44,356 nucleotides of DNA, from NCBI GenBank assembly GCA_017525905.1, contig JAFXSD010000009.1:1-44356 (forward strand), in the 5' to 3' direction. A program made the position numbers and the translations under genes. The notes under the pieces were generated by a model. It saw nothing but the letters and a program-made list of their open reading frames with translations. It was not told the origin of the DNA and did no database searches. This DNA is from Elusimicrobiota bacterium (lineage in GTDB: Bacteria; Elusimicrobiota; Endomicrobiia; Endomicrobiales; Endomicrobiaceae). Below, piece by piece: positions 10,271 to 21,600 of the stretch. The number at the start of each line of letters is the position of its first letter. Position 1 is the stretch's first letter.

Positions 10271-11344
10271 ATGTTGGGTTTATATGTACATATACCGTTT
10301 TGTAAAAGGAAATGTTTTTATTGCGATTTCGTTTCCGTGCCTTATGTTGAAAACTTGGCGGATAACTATTTAAAAGCGTTGGAACTGGAAGCAAAAAAAT
10401 ATAAAGGTGCAACGATAGATACTATTTATATCGGAGGGGGAACGCCGTCCACATTATCCATACCTCAACAAAAAAAGTTGGCACAGATAATAAACTCCAA
10501 TTTTAATGTTTCGTTTTGTAAAGAAATAACGGTGGAATTAAATCCCGAATCAACAACAAAAGAGAAATTAAAACTTTTGTTTGATGCCCGTGTAACAAGA
10601 TTAAGTTTAGGGTTGCAAAGTATATACGACCAAAGTTTAACCGTGTTGGGAAGATTACATAATTACGAAAAGTTCAAACAAGTTTATTATTGTGCAAAAG
10701 AAACCGGTTTTAATAATATCAATATGGATTTGATGTACGGGATACCGAACCAAACTTTAAGCAGTTGGAAAAAGACATTAAAAGAAGTTTTAAAACTTGA
10801 ATCGCAGCATATATCATTGTATCCGTTAACGGTGGAACCGAACACTCCTTTTTATAAGAAAAAGGTTGAACCGAACACGGAACTGCAGGCGGAAATGTAC
10901 GATTTTGCATGCTCTTTCTTGAAAGAAAACGGATTCGAACATTATGAAATTTCGAATTGGGCAAGAGAAAAAAAATATTCGTTACATAACAAATTGTATT
11001 GGCGAAACAAAGAGTATATAGGGCTTGGCACAAGTGCTTCATCTTACTATAAAAGGTACAGATACAAAAATAATACCAATGTAATAAAATATATTGAAAA
11101 TCTTTTCAGCGGTAAAAATATCGTTATAGAAAAAGAATTTATAAACGATGAATTGTATAATAAAGAAAAAATAATGTTGGGGTTAAGACTTTCCGAAGGT
11201 GTGGATATAAAATATTTTGAAAACAGTAAAGATATTCTGAACAAGTATGTTGCCGACGGTATGTTGGTGATTGAAAAAGACAGAGTTCGATTTACACAGA
11301 AAGCTTTGTTTGTTTCAAATTCTGTTCTTGCCGATTTTATTTAA
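10271..11344 (+). CDS. hemW: HemW-type radical SAM heme chaperone
   Basis: A 357-aa protein related to oxygen-independent coproporphyrinogen oxidase. The radical-SAM cluster motif is CKRKCFYCDF (C11, C15, C18). Phe replaces the fourth Cys (CxxxCxxCxF), which marks HemW rather than HemN. YIGGGTPS (SAM binding) and the ELNPES, LGLQS and DLMYGIPNQT blocks are intact, and a HemN_C-like winged region closes the protein. HemW is thought to insert heme into membrane respiratory proteins rather than oxidise coproporphyrinogen. The gene starts 3 bp after the tamB stop, so co-translation is expected. Confidence 0.9.
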   Translation: MLGLYVHIPFCKRKCFYCDFVSVPYVENLADNYLKALELEAKKYKGATIDTIYIGGGTPSTLSIPQQKKLAQIINSNFNVSFCKEITVELNPESTTKEKLKLLFDARVTRLSLGLQSIYDQSLTVLGRLHNYEKFKQVYYCAKETGFNNINMDLMYGIPNQTLSSWKKTLKEVLKLESQHISLYPLTVEPNTPFYKKKVEPNTELQAEMYDFACSFLKENGFEHYEISNWAREKKYSLHNKLYWRNKEYIGLGTSASSYYKRYRYKNNTNVIKYIENLFSGKNIVIEKEFINDELYNKEKIMLGLRLSEGVDIKYFENSKDILNKYVADGMLVIEKDRVRFTQKALFVSNSVLADFI

Positions 11345-11354
11345 GTTTTATATT

Positions 11355-11363
11355 TGCTAATAT
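11355..11363 (+). promoter_or_regulatory. candidate extended -10 of the phosphatase gene
   Basis: TGC-TAATAT (11355-11363) ends 7 bp before the ATG at 11371, and no ribosome site is present. If used, the transcript would begin at or next to the start codon (leaderless). Read-through from hemW is the alternative. Confidence 0.35.
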
Positions 11364-11370
11364 TAATAAA

Positions 11371-11967
11371 ATGAACAAATATTTAAAAAGTTTATTAATA
11401 ATTTCAGGTTTAATTATAGTTATATACGGTCTGTTCTTTGCGGACGGTTGGATAAAAGGTAATTTTCATGTTATAACGGAAAATGCCGCTTATCGTTCCA
11501 GACAGCTTGATAAGAATTTATTGAAACATTATGTAAACAAGTACGGTATTAAATCCGTCATTAATCTCAGAGGCGCTGAACCCGGAAAAGACTGGTATGA
11601 TGACGAAATTGAAGTATGTGATACTTACGGTGTAAATCATTACGATTTGGATATGGCTATGGACAAAGAACCTACGGATGAACAGATACAAACTTTGTTA
11701 ACTTTTTTCAAAACCGCACCGCGTCCCGTTTTCATACATTGTTTGGGCGGTTCGGACAGAACCGGTCTCGCCGCAACTTTGTGGAAAATAGTTATAGATA
11801 AAGAAGATAAGAAAAAAGCGGCCAAGCACATGTTGTTTTATTACGGACATATGCCTTTCGGTAAAGCAAGAGTTTTGGATAAGTGGCTTTGGTCAACGGA
11901 AATAGATTCCGAAAACAAAATAATAAAGATTGACAATACGGAAGATGATCTTAAAGAGGCAATATAA
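11371..11967 (+). CDS. membrane-anchored dual-specificity/tyrosine phosphatase
   Basis: A 198-aa protein with one N-terminal membrane segment (about residues 7-25), placing the catalytic domain probably in the periplasm. The domain has the cysteine phosphatase P-loop HCLGGSDRTG (HCx5R, about residues 128-137), preceded by INLRGAEPGKDWYDDE, the family's acid-containing region. It resembles the DSP-like/SIW14 and bacterial Y-phosphatase 2 families, which dephosphorylate tyrosine or inositol phosphates. The substrate is unknown. It follows hemW after 26 bp but has its own possible -10. Confidence 0.8.
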   Translation: MNKYLKSLLIISGLIIVIYGLFFADGWIKGNFHVITENAAYRSRQLDKNLLKHYVNKYGIKSVINLRGAEPGKDWYDDEIEVCDTYGVNHYDLDMAMDKEPTDEQIQTLLTFFKTAPRPVFIHCLGGSDRTGLAATLWKIVIDKEDKKKAAKHMLFYYGHMPFGKARVLDKWLWSTEIDSENKIIKIDNTEDDLKEAI

Positions 11968-12026
11968 AAGCCGTAACATTTCTATATATGTTGAACCGAT
12001 ATAACTAACCTAAATACTTCAAAATT

Positions 12027-12035
12027 TGTTATAAT
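12027..12035 (+). promoter_or_regulatory. candidate extended -10 ahead of the repeat/uvrA
   Basis: TGT-TATAAT (12027-12035) is an extended -10 with no good -35. Used for uvrA it would give a leader of about 300 nt running through the repeat array. It could instead serve a short non-coding transcript. Confidence 0.3.
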
Positions 12036-12049
12036 CATTATTCGGCATT

Positions 12050-12320
12050 TGTTTCATTTTGCCGTTGTCGGCAATGCAAGAGTTTCTGAATTTTTACTTT
12101 TAATGAAACTTTTGATAGCTGTTTTCGGTGTTGTTTGCGTTCAAAAACTTTTAAGATTTTAAATTTTGCTGTTGCCGTTTCTTTGCAAAACAAGAGTTTT
12201 CAAGTTTTTACTCATAATGAAGCATTTTACGACTGCAGTGTACTGAAATGAAAGCGGAGCGAGTGGTACATAAAGAAGGCAAATGCAAAATTAGGAGTAA
12301 AAAATTAAACTCGCTTAGCA
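12050..12320 (+). repeat. dispersed intergenic repeat, copy B (modular array)
   Basis: This fills the 374-bp gap before uvrA. Degenerate units of about 55-60 bp (the GCAAGAGTTTCTGAATTTTTAC type, seen near 12077 and 12189) lead into the conserved head GACTGCAGTGTAC / GAAATGAAAGCGGAGCGAGT / GGTACATAAAGAAGGC (about 12230-12280). A degraded tail with AAACTCGCTTAGC follows. No reading frame is preserved. It reaches to within about 20 bp of the uvrA start, so it probably carries or displaces uvrA control sequences. Confidence 0.7.
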
Positions 12321-12341
12321 AAATAAAAAAAGGACTTTTTT

Positions 12342-15164
12342 ATGGAGAATATAATTAAGATAAGAGGTGCTCGTCAGCACAACTTAAAAAATATAGATAT
12401 CGATATCCCGAAAAACAAACTTGTTGTTGTTACGGGCCTTTCCGGTTCGGGAAAATCTTCGCTTGCGTTTAATACCATATATGCGGAAGGACAAAGAAGA
12501 TATGTTGAATCCTTATCCGCCTATGCAAGACAATTTTTAGACCTTATGGATAAACCCGATGTTGATATTATTGAAGGCCTTTCGCCGGCAATATCAATAG
12601 AACAAAAAAATCCGTCACATAATCCGAGATCTATTGTAGGAACGGTAACCGAAATTTACGATTATTTAAGGTTGTTATATGCAAGAATAGGTGTTGCACA
12701 TTGTCCTAAATGCGGTAAAAAAGTTACTCCGCAAAGTTCGCAACAAATTATTGATGATGTTATGAAACTTGATGAAGGAACAATGATATATATTCTTGCT
12801 CCGCTTGTAAAAAGTAAAATAGGAACATACGAAGAACTTTTTTCAAGATTATTAAAAGACGGTTTTGCAAGAGTAAGAGTAGATAAAAAAATTTATAATC
12901 TTGATGAAACAATAAAATTGGACAGATATAAAAAACATAACATAGACTTGTTGATAGACAGAATAAAAGTATCCGAACAGGCACATACGAGAATAGCGGA
13001 TTCCATAGAAACCACATTAAAACAGGCAAGAGGTCTTGTAACCGTTGCGGTAGTTAACGAAAACAAAGATATAAAAGAAGAGAAAACTTACAGTGAACAT
13101 TATGCATGTATAGATTGCGGTATAAATATATCCGAAATAGAACCGAGACTTTTTTCTTTTAATACTCCGCACGGAGCATGTCCCGATTGTTCAGGTATAG
13201 GAGAAAAAAGCGAAATAGATCCCGATTTGATTGTTCCCGACAAAACAAGAACGGTTAATCAGGGAGCATTACAAGCATGGTCCGAACCGGTAACTACAAG
13301 AACTCACAGATGGAAAGGTGCATGGTCCGGATATTATTACGAACTTATAACCGATGCATGCAAAAGAAACAGAATTCCCATGAACAGACCGTGGAAAGAT
13401 TTAACATCCAAGCAACAGGAAGTTTTGTTATACGGTGACGGGGAATTTGAAGGTGTTATTATCAACATGCAAAGAAGATACAGTGAAACCGAATCCGATT
13501 TTGTAAGAACCGAAATATTTTCAAAATATATGTCTACAAAAACTTGTCCTACATGTCACGGTAAAAGATTAAAAAAAGAAGCATTGTCCGTACTTGTAAA
13601 CGATAAATCCATTATGGATATAACGGCAATGTCGGTGGAACAAGCGGTAAAATTTTTCGATAATATAAAACTCACCGAAAAAGAAAAAACAATATCAAAA
13701 ATTATTTTAAAAGAAATAAAAGCAAGATTAAACTTTTTAAATAATGTGGGCTTGTCATATTTAAGTTTGGACAGGCAAAGTTCAACACTTTCCGGCGGAG
13801 AAGCACAAAGAATACATCTTGCAACACAAATAGGTTCCGGTCTTACGGGAGTTCTTTATGTGTTGGATGAACCGTCAATAGGTCTCCATCAAAGAGACAA
13901 CACAATGTTGTTAAAAACATTGACCACGTTAAGAGATTTAGGCAACACTTTAATAGTTGTTGAACATGATGAAGATACAATGAGAACCGCGGATTATTTA
14001 ATAGATTTAGGCCCCGGTGCGGGAGTTCACGGAGGCGAAATTGTTGCCAGCGGAACGCCGAAAGAAGTTATGAAAGTCAAAAATTCCGTTACGGCACAAT
14101 ATCTTAACGGTAAACTTTCAATACCCATACCGAAAAGAAAAAAAACCAACGGTAAATGGTTATCGATAAAAGGCGCAAGCCAGTTCAATTTAAAAAATAT
14201 TAATGTTGATATTCCTTTAGGCTTGTTTGTTTGTGTAACCGGAGTTTCCGGTTCGGGAAAATCCACTTTGGTTCATGAAATTTTGTATAAATCTCTTGCA
14301 CAAAAATTTTACAGAGCAAAAGAAGTTCCCGGGAAAAATAAGGGTATAGAAGGTCTTGAAAATATAGATAAAGTTGTTATTGTTGATCAGTCGCCTATCG
14401 GAAGAACACCCCGTTCCAATCCCGTAACATATACCGGAGCATTTTCTTTAATAAGAGATTTGTTTGCGCAAACTCCTCAAGCCAAAGCAAGAGGTTATAT
14501 GCCGGGCAGATTTTCGTTTAATGTTAAAGGGGGAAGATGCGAAAATTGTCAGGGTGACGGAACGTTGCAAATAGAAATGCAGTTCCTGCCGGACATTTTT
14601 GTTAAGTGCGATGTTTGCGGCGGAAGAAGATTTAACGAAGAAACATTGCAAATAAAATATAAAGGTAAAAATATAGACGAAGTTTTAAATATGACTGTTG
14701 AAGAAAGTGTAAAGTTTTTTGAAAATATTCCTAAACTGCACAAGATATTGTCTACATTAAACGATGTCGGGTTGGGATATATCAAAATAGGTCAATCTTC
14801 AACAACACTTTCCGGCGGAGAAGCACAAAGAATAAAACTTGCGACGGAACTTTCAAGAAGATCCACGGGAAGAACACTTTATATTCTTGATGAACCTACA
14901 ACAGGCTTGCATTTTGCCGATATCGCAAAACTGCTTGATGTTTTACATAAGTTGGTCTATGCGGGAAACACCGTGCTTGTTATAGAACACAATTTGGATG
15001 TTATTAAAACGGCAGACTGGATTATAGACTTGGGACCGGAAGGCGGTGCGGGCGGCGGTAAAGTTATAGCTTGCGGTACACCGGAAAAAGTTATGACAGC
15101 GGAAAAATCTTATACGGGACAATTTTTAAGAAAACATATTTACGGAAAACGGAAAGGAAACTAA
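12342..15164 (+). CDS. uvrA: excinuclease ABC subunit A
   Basis: The damage-sensing ATPase of nucleotide excision repair, 940 aa, a normal length. Two ABC modules are present. Walker A sequences are [12 protein letters not shown] (about residue 31) and [11 protein letters not shown] (about 634), and paired signatures [12 protein letters not shown] (about 484) and [12 protein letters not shown] (about 824) precede [10 protein letters not shown] and [10 protein letters not shown]. Zinc-binding Cys clusters CPKCGK, CIDCG...CPDCSG and CENCQGDG...CDVCGG are intact. An AAGGAC ribosome site precedes the start. The gene overlaps the 3' end of the convergent corA by 4 bp. Confidence 0.98.
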   Translation: MENIIKIRGARQHNLKNIDIDIPKNKLVVVTGLSGSGKSSLAFNTIYAEGQRRYVESLSAYARQFLDLMDKPDVDIIEGLSPAISIEQKNPSHNPRSIVGTVTEIYDYLRLLYARIGVAHCPKCGKKVTPQSSQQIIDDVMKLDEGTMIYILAPLVKSKIGTYEELFSRLLKDGFARVRVDKKIYNLDETIKLDRYKKHNIDLLIDRIKVSEQAHTRIADSIETTLKQARGLVTVAVVNENKDIKEEKTYSEHYACIDCGINISEIEPRLFSFNTPHGACPDCSGIGEKSEIDPDLIVPDKTRTVNQGALQAWSEPVTTRTHRWKGAWSGYYYELITDACKRNRIPMNRPWKDLTSKQQEVLLYGDGEFEGVIINMQRRYSETESDFVRTEIFSKYMSTKTCPTCHGKRLKKEALSVLVNDKSIMDITAMSVEQAVKFFDNIKLTEKEKTISKIILKEIKARLNFLNNVGLSYLSLDRQSSTLSGGEAQRIHLATQIGSGLTGVLYVLDEPSIGLHQRDNTMLLKTLTTLRDLGNTLIVVEHDEDTMRTADYLIDLGPGAGVHGGEIVASGTPKEVMKVKNSVTAQYLNGKLSIPIPKRKKTNGKWLSIKGASQFNLKNINVDIPLGLFVCVTGVSGSGKSTLVHEILYKSLAQKFYRAKEVPGKNKGIEGLENIDKVVIVDQSPIGRTPRSNPVTYTGAFSLIRDLFAQTPQAKARGYMPGRFSFNVKGGRCENCQGDGTLQIEMQFLPDIFVKCDVCGGRRFNEETLQIKYKGKNIDEVLNMTVEESVKFFENIPKLHKILSTLNDVGLGYIKIGQSSTTLSGGEAQRIKLATELSRRSTGRTLYILDEPTTGLHFADIAKLLDVLHKLVYAGNTVLVIEHNLDVIKTADWIIDLGPEGGAGGGKVIACGTPEKVMTAEKSYTGQFLRKHIYGKRKGN

Positions 15165-16153
15165 AACCATTTCTTCTTTTTCATGTAAAGTATAATTCCG
15201 AACGTGGAAACAAGTATCAAAAATAAAGCAAAAAACCAAGTTCCCGTTTCACCCAAAATTTTCATTTCAGGGAAAGCAACATTCATACCGTAATAACTTG
15301 CGAATATAAGTATCGGTAAAAATATAGTTGCTATTATACTTAAGAATTTCATTGTTTCATTTAATTTCAATGTTATGGATGACATATAAATTGTTATTAA
15401 AGAGCTTATCATTTGAGAATTATAATTTATAGTTTTATTTAAACTGCTGAGTTGGTCGGTAATATCTCTGAAATATGCGGAATAAGACTCTCTTATATAT
15501 TCATTGTTTTCTCTCGCAAAGAAAGAGTATACGTTTTTTTGAGGATCCGCAATCTTTCTCATGGAAAGAAGAACTTTCTTTAAATCAAGTATTTGTTCCA
15601 TATCGTTTGGATGCGGATCTTCCAAAACTTTGTCTTCAAGTAAATCTATTTTATCACTTATTTTTTCCATTGTGTGTTCCAGGTTATCTACAACCTTTGA
15701 TAAAAGTTTATACAACAATGTTTCCATGCTTTTCAGCTCGATTTGCGGTTTTAACATTGCTTTATGCATTAAAGTATCCAAAAATTCAAGTTCTTCAGTA
15801 TGTGCGGTAACAATAAGATTTGATGACAAAAATATATCAAGCTCATACATGGACTCATCAAATTCAGCCAAGTTCATGGTCTTTAATCTGATACCGTGAG
15901 TATTTACAAATAAGTAGTTATCGAATTCTTCCACTTTAGGGTTATATAACGGGAACAAACAGTCTTCAACGGAAAGTTCGTGAAATTTAAATGTGTCGGT
16001 AAGAAGAGCTATTTCATCAGTGGACAAATCGCCTTTTTCCAAAGTAATATCGACCCACAACAAAGTAGGATTTGTGTGGAAAATTTTGTTAATATTTTCG
16101 ATACTTTCTTCTTGTTGGCATACACCGTTGTTTATGTAAATAGATTTTATCAT
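15161..16153 (-). CDS. corA: CorA-family divalent metal ion transporter
   Basis: A 330-aa Mg2+/Co2+ (or Ni2+/Zn2+) channel of the inner membrane. The long acidic cytoplasmic N-terminal domain and helical stalk (about residues 1-260) are followed by two C-terminal transmembrane helices. The diagnostic YGMN motif ends the first ([12 protein letters not shown]), and a Lys-rich tail KKKKWF follows. The chosen start [10 protein letters not shown] (16153) has AGGG upstream; an in-frame ATG at 16186 would add 11 residues without a ribosome site. A TATAAT at 16244-16249 (minus) could provide a promoter. The stop overlaps the uvrA stop region, so the two genes converge without a spacer. Confidence 0.93.
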   Translation of the reverse strand: MIKSIYINNGVCQQEESIENINKIFHTNPTLLWVDITLEKGDLSTDEIALLTDTFKFHELSVEDCLFPLYNPKVEEFDNYLFVNTHGIRLKTMNLAEFDESMYELDIFLSSNLIVTAHTEELEFLDTLMHKAMLKPQIELKSMETLLYKLLSKVVDNLEHTMEKISDKIDLLEDKVLEDPHPNDMEQILDLKKVLLSMRKIADPQKNVYSFFARENNEYIRESYSAYFRDITDQLSSLNKTINYNSQMISSLITIYMSSITLKLNETMKFLSIIATIFLPILIFASYYGMNVAFPEMKILGETGTWFFALFLILVSTFGIILYMKKKKWF

Positions 16154-16284
16154 ACTGCTAACCCTGACACATTTAATATATAACAAAAAAATTTTACAAA
16201 ATAAAACTATTTAAGTAAAGACAAAAATGTGTAAGTGTATCAGATTATATTCTCTTGAAACGGATTGCCGGTTATAAATATAAT

Positions 16285-18621
16285 TTAATACTCTACGGTA
16301 AATGAGGAATATGAATATCTGTTCAAATCGTCCGCGGCAACAATATTATGGTTGCCGCTTGAAGCAGTTATTAAAATAGTTTCATCTTTTTTGCTGCTGC
16401 CGACGAAATTACCGTCAACAAACCAATAAACCTTGTCCGAATCGGCATCAATATCGGCTTTTAAAGGAATAATTTTATTTTCGGGTTCTATTTTATAAAT
16501 AACATCTTTTAAAGGCAAAAATATTTTCGGAGGATTTCCGGATAACGTTATATCTTGTAATTTTATATCAGGCATATATCTGGGCGGAAGTTTTTTCTTT
16601 ATGCCCGCTTTTTCAAATAAAGTTAAAATATCCGAAGGCCAAAACTCGTATACTTCATAATGAGTTTTTCCTTTGACTTCAAAATTTGTCCTGAGTCCCG
16701 TTTTATTGTCTATCAAAATGTTTCTGTGAATATCACATAAATTCAGCGGGGATACGGCAGGTATAAAATAACAGTCTTTGGTTTTGGGACAGAATTTATT
16801 TGCAAGCGCTCCGCTTACGGAACAAACTTTTATTGTTTTTACGTTCAAATCTTTTCTGTCCGGTTCAAAAAAGTTTTCGTTTTTCTTGTATGATACGACT
16901 GTTCTTAGAAGTTCAAAAAACAAGTTTCCGGCCGCCGTTCTTCCCCAAAAATTCGGATTTCCTTCTCCGGAAAAGTTGCCTACCCATACAACCAACACAT
17001 AATCGCCAAATACACCTGCGGACCAGGCATCTTTAAAACAGTACGATGTTCCTGTTTTCCATGCAACTTTTACTTTATTACCGTATTTATCCGTTATATT
17101 AAAATTGGGTGGGACAGGATTATGAGTTAACATATCAAACAAAACAAAAGCCGTTTCTTTTGAAAATATTGTTTTATTATTTTTTGCGGTGTTTTCTGTT
17201 TGGTTATCGACGGTATATATTATTTCTTTTACTGTGCCGCCGTTCAAAATTGCCGAATAAAGTTTTGCAATTTCTTCGACGGAAATATCTATTGTCCCTA
17301 TTGCCGCACTTACACCGTAATGTTCTGCGGATTTAAGTTTTGTTACTCCTGCGGTTTTAAGAAGATTTAAAAAAGGTTCGATGCCTATATCCTGTAAAAG
17401 TTTTATTGCCGGTATGTTCCTGCTGTTAATTAAAGCATCTTGAGCAAAAACAGGTCCGTAAAATTGTCTGTCTGAATTTTCCGGTGCATAAATAGAAAAA
17501 TATTGAAGAGTATCTTTTAATAAAGTCGCGGGGTAAATAAGTCCGTTTTCCAATGCCAAACCGTAAATGAAAGTTTTTAAAACAGATCCGGCCATTCTTT
17601 TAGCTCTTGTTCCGTCTATTTGCCCTAAAATGTCATTGTTTAAAAAATCCGCGGAACCAACCGCGGCTTCTGCCTGCATTGTTTTTGCATTTAACAAAAA
17701 TGCTGAAGCATTTTTTATACCGAGATGATTATTTCTGTCAACATATTTTTTTATTTGATATTCAAACAATGTTTGAAGATTTAAATCTATTGTTGTATAA
17801 ATTTCATTTTTGTTTATTTGTGAATTCAAATAGTTTACGATATGCGGAGTATAAAAAGGCAACTCTTTAGGCGTTTTTATATTCATCGGCATATCAAAAA
17901 AATGTTCTTTGTTTTTTGTTTCGGGGTATTTTTCTTTCCATTTGTTATATAATATTTTTCGTGCGGTTTTCATTTTTTCAAAACCGCTTTTTAATGAAGG
18001 TCTTCTAATGTTCGGATTTTGAGGAATTACGGCAAGTGTAAGTTGTTCGTGCAGTTCCAAATCGTTTAATCTTTTATTGAAATAGACTAATGAAGCGGCA
18101 CCTATTCCTTCGATATTATAACCGTAAGGGGCTATATTAAAATATGCTTCTAAAATATCTTTTTTTGAATATCTCATTTCCAACCATAAAGCCGACAGTA
18201 TTTGTCTGATTTTTCCTTTAACGGTTTTTGTGTTTAAATTGTATAGAATTCTTACGGTTTGCATCGTAATTGTGGAACCGCCCTGTTTTCCGTTTTTTGT
18301 TATAAACGTACTTATCACCGCTCTTAAAAGAGAAAACGGGTTTATTCCGATATGGTAATAAAAATTTTTATCTTCATACATCAAAACAGCTTTCTGAATT
18401 TGGACGGGTATTTCATTTAAAGGATAAAAGATTCTGTACTTGTCATCGTAAGAAACAGTAATTCTCAGAAGTTTGCCGTCAACGGAAAAGAACGATTTTG
18501 AAAATGTATAGTCGTTTAAAATCTTTTCCCGCGGAAAGAATCTTATGCTTAAAACAATCACCGAACATACCACCGTAAATATGATGATATGTTCGGCATA
18601 TTTTTTTAAAAAGTTTAACAT
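16285..18621 (-). CDS. pbpC: penicillin-binding protein 1C
   Basis: A bifunctional class A peptidoglycan synthase, 778 aa. An N-terminal membrane anchor (about 11-28) precedes a glycosyltransferase GT51 domain with EDKNFYYHIGINP and GGSTITMQ motifs. The transpeptidase domain carries SVLK (active Ser), SRN and KTGT motifs. The C-terminal BiPBP_C-like domain (about 690-778) is typical of PbpC, with an intervening Cys-containing segment (CSVSGALANKFCPKTKDC). It sits 8 bp downstream of the alpha-2-macroglobulin gene, the conserved bacterial pairing in which the protease trap is thought to protect the periplasm after breaches that PbpC repairs. Confidence 0.95.
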   Translation of the reverse strand: MLNFLKKYAEHIIIFTVVCSVIVLSIRFFPREKILNDYTFSKSFFSVDGKLLRITVSYDDKYRIFYPLNEIPVQIQKAVLMYEDKNFYYHIGINPFSLLRAVISTFITKNGKQGGSTITMQTVRILYNLNTKTVKGKIRQILSALWLEMRYSKKDILEAYFNIAPYGYNIEGIGAASLVYFNKRLNDLELHEQLTLAVIPQNPNIRRPSLKSGFEKMKTARKILYNKWKEKYPETKNKEHFFDMPMNIKTPKELPFYTPHIVNYLNSQINKNEIYTTIDLNLQTLFEYQIKKYVDRNNHLGIKNASAFLLNAKTMQAEAAVGSADFLNNDILGQIDGTRAKRMAGSVLKTFIYGLALENGLIYPATLLKDTLQYFSIYAPENSDRQFYGPVFAQDALINSRNIPAIKLLQDIGIEPFLNLLKTAGVTKLKSAEHYGVSAAIGTIDISVEEIAKLYSAILNGGTVKEIIYTVDNQTENTAKNNKTIFSKETAFVLFDMLTHNPVPPNFNITDKYGNKVKVAWKTGTSYCFKDAWSAGVFGDYVLVVWVGNFSGEGNPNFWGRTAAGNLFFELLRTVVSYKKNENFFEPDRKDLNVKTIKVCSVSGALANKFCPKTKDCYFIPAVSPLNLCDIHRNILIDNKTGLRTNFEVKGKTHYEVYEFWPSDILTLFEKAGIKKKLPPRYMPDIKLQDITLSGNPPKIFLPLKDVIYKIEPENKIIPLKADIDADSDKVYWFVDGNFVGSSKKDETILITASSGNHNIVAADDLNRYSYSSFTVEY

Positions 18622-18629
18622 GATATCTT

Positions 18630-21600
18630 TTACTTCCGTGGATTTACCTTAAATATATTATCTTTTGAAACGGCATATTTTTTAACATCGTATAAATGAT
18701 TTGCCTCAACAGCCGGTTGCACAAAAACACCCGAAGAAACGGCCTTTGTTTTATAAGTAAATTCTTTTGCATTGCCTTCCGCGGATGTATAAATTAAAAT
18801 TCTGTCTTCTCTTATATCAAAACTGTCAAATGCTCCTTCCAAGCTGCCCGGTATAATATTTAATCCTCCCGGTAACAAATCGGTTACGGCAATGTTTTCC
18901 AAATGTTTATCATCGGTTGTTTTAACAGTTATTTTAACGGTAACTTCATCTCCCAATTCCGCCGTATTCGTTTCATTACCGTCTTTATTTAAATACTTTT
19001 TATCAATTTTAAGGCCTTCGGATACATTTTGTTTTTTATCTTTAAAAAATCCCTGTTGAGTTATTGTATAAAATAAACCCAAGTTTCCCGCAGAATTTGA
19101 TTTTAATTGTATATCCTTGGAGTCAGCCGGAATTGCAGCCTGCATAAAACCTGATTTGTTTTTTGTTGTTTCGGCTTTTTTCCCGTCAATAAATATTTCA
19201 ATGTTTTCATCCTTATACTCATTTGCTTTTGAATAAGATGCCACCGCCAAAATTGTCTTTGCCGAGCTTAAGGTATTATAATCTTTATTTATTATATTGT
19301 CCGCCGTATTTTGTATCATATCCGTAACATTTGAATTGTTTAAAAGTTCCGGGAAATGATTCGATATTAAATAAATATAAGTCATGTTTCTTATGGAAGA
19401 AGAATCGTAATCCGAATAATAATTCACTCCTTTTTCCGTCTCAAATTTTTTTATTATTTCTTCGGCTCTGTCTTTATTCTGTAAAAGTTTATAGGTGGAA
19501 GCAATATACGCACCGTGTATGGTCTTTGTCCAATCTTTAACATTGTCCTCAAAATAACTTTCCAATTTGGATAACTGCCCGGTAAAAGATTCCGAATTTC
19601 TTGCCAAAAGATAAAGAGCTTTTGCCTGTAAACCGGCTTCATATTCGTTTGCGGGATACTTAACGAAATTTCTTGTCCAATCCAGCAGTTTTCTAAACAT
19701 CGTTTCCGGAACATTGTAACCTGAATTTTTTGCATCGGTAAGAAATTGCAAAACATAAAGAGATGTGTCGTCGCTTATATAATTACTGTCTTGCCATGAA
19801 GAAAAACCTCCGTTAAACTTTTGTCTTGCACCGAGTTTTTCAATGTAACGGTTAAAAATTGTTTGGCTTTCTTTTGTAAGACCGTACAATACAACAGAAG
19901 GATAAGTTTGACTTGTAATCTGTTCCGTACAGCCGTGAGGAAACTTTTCCAAATAATTTTCAAGGCCCAAAGCCATAACCAAAGGATTATTTGATACGAC
20001 AATATTCTTGTTTGCAAATTCGTTGTAGCTGTCAATATTTTTAAAATTATTCACTTTAAAACTTTCGCTTTTATCTTTACCGGTAACAATATCGGTCGCA
20101 TAAATACCTGCGGGGCGAATACTTAATGTTGCGGAAATTTTTGATTTGTCATCGGAAATTTTATCATTTACGGAAAAATCGATTGTTGCATTACCGAGCT
20201 TATCAAGTGCTTTAACTTTAAAACTTACTGTATCCTCATTACCGTTTTCTATTATGATATTTTTGTTTTTTTCTTCCGTTACTTTCAAATTATCCGAAAC
20301 GGAAATGTTTACGGTTAAATCGGCTTTTTTCAAATCTTGTTTACTGTTTGCAATTTTTAAAGTAACATCAAACATATCGGAAGGTGCGGCAACGAGAGGT
20401 GCACCCGCTGATAAAACGATAGGAGCTCTTACAACAACCGATTTCTCGTTGCTGCCGAAAGAAAAATTTTCACCTACCGCAATACACATAATTCTTAAAC
20501 TGCCGTTAAAATAATCCGGAACTTTATATGTGTAAGTTTTTGAAATTTTGTCGCTGTTAATTATTCCGGACCAAAAAACCGCGGGAGCTTGTACTTTTCT
20601 TTTAAAAGGATTAAGACCGGCATTTAAAAGAGCTTCGGCATCATAAGCTCCGTCTCCGCCTATACCGTAAACTTCTTTTATTACCGAAAATTCCGGCAGG
20701 AACAAATCTAAAGTTTGATAAGAGTTTACATCAAGTGCCGGTTTTCTGGAAAAATATGATAAAGGATTCGGAGTTTTATATTTTGCATATTGTAATATTC
20801 CTTCATCCACACCGTAAAGAATTATTTTTGCGGGCTTTGATGTGGAATATCCTATCTTTAAATCAGTTCCTGGTTTTACCGTTTCGGGAACGGTTATTTC
20901 CGGCTTTACTTCTTTTGTTGTGTCGGACAAAATTTTAAAATATTTCAAAGCATAACTGTGCGGATTTAAGAAGATTTCTTTTGCATTTTTATCTTTTAAA
21001 ACGGAAATATTTAAATATGCCCCGTCGGAAATATTTTGGGGAACAGTTATTTTTAGAAGTTTACTGTTTGTGTCCATTGTAAACCATTTATATGCATGAA
21101 CTTTATCGCTTTCGATGGTAACCAACCCTATGCCTTTGAAAGGAGATGTAACATTAAACTCCAATTCTTCACCGGCTTTTACCGCATCTTTTCTCAAATT
21201 GATAAGTAATTCGGAATTTTTTTCGAGCTGGTATCCCAAAGTGGCTCCGCCTACAACAACATATTCCAAACTCAGAAGTTTGTTGTTGTTTTCATCAATA
21301 ATTTCAACCTTATAATTTCCCGAAACCGAGGTATCTAAATTAAAGTCGGTGGATTTTTCCGATACAGAAAAATCTTTACTTGAAATTTCGTCGGCTTGTG
21401 CAATTGAATGATATTTATATCTGCCGTTATATTCTTTAACGGGAACGGATACATACTGAACATTATAGGTTTTTAATTTAAGTTTGTTTAAATTTATTTT
21501 TTTTAAATCGTTGTCGACGGCAATAAGGTTAATAACAGGTTTTGAATTTTTATCCAAATAGTTAAGATTGCTTAAAGTTTTATATCCCAGAATATATTTG

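Noticed and set aside
15475..15899. Plus-strand frames of 111-112 aa opposite corA
   Set aside because: They are antisense shadows of a well-conserved CorA coding region.
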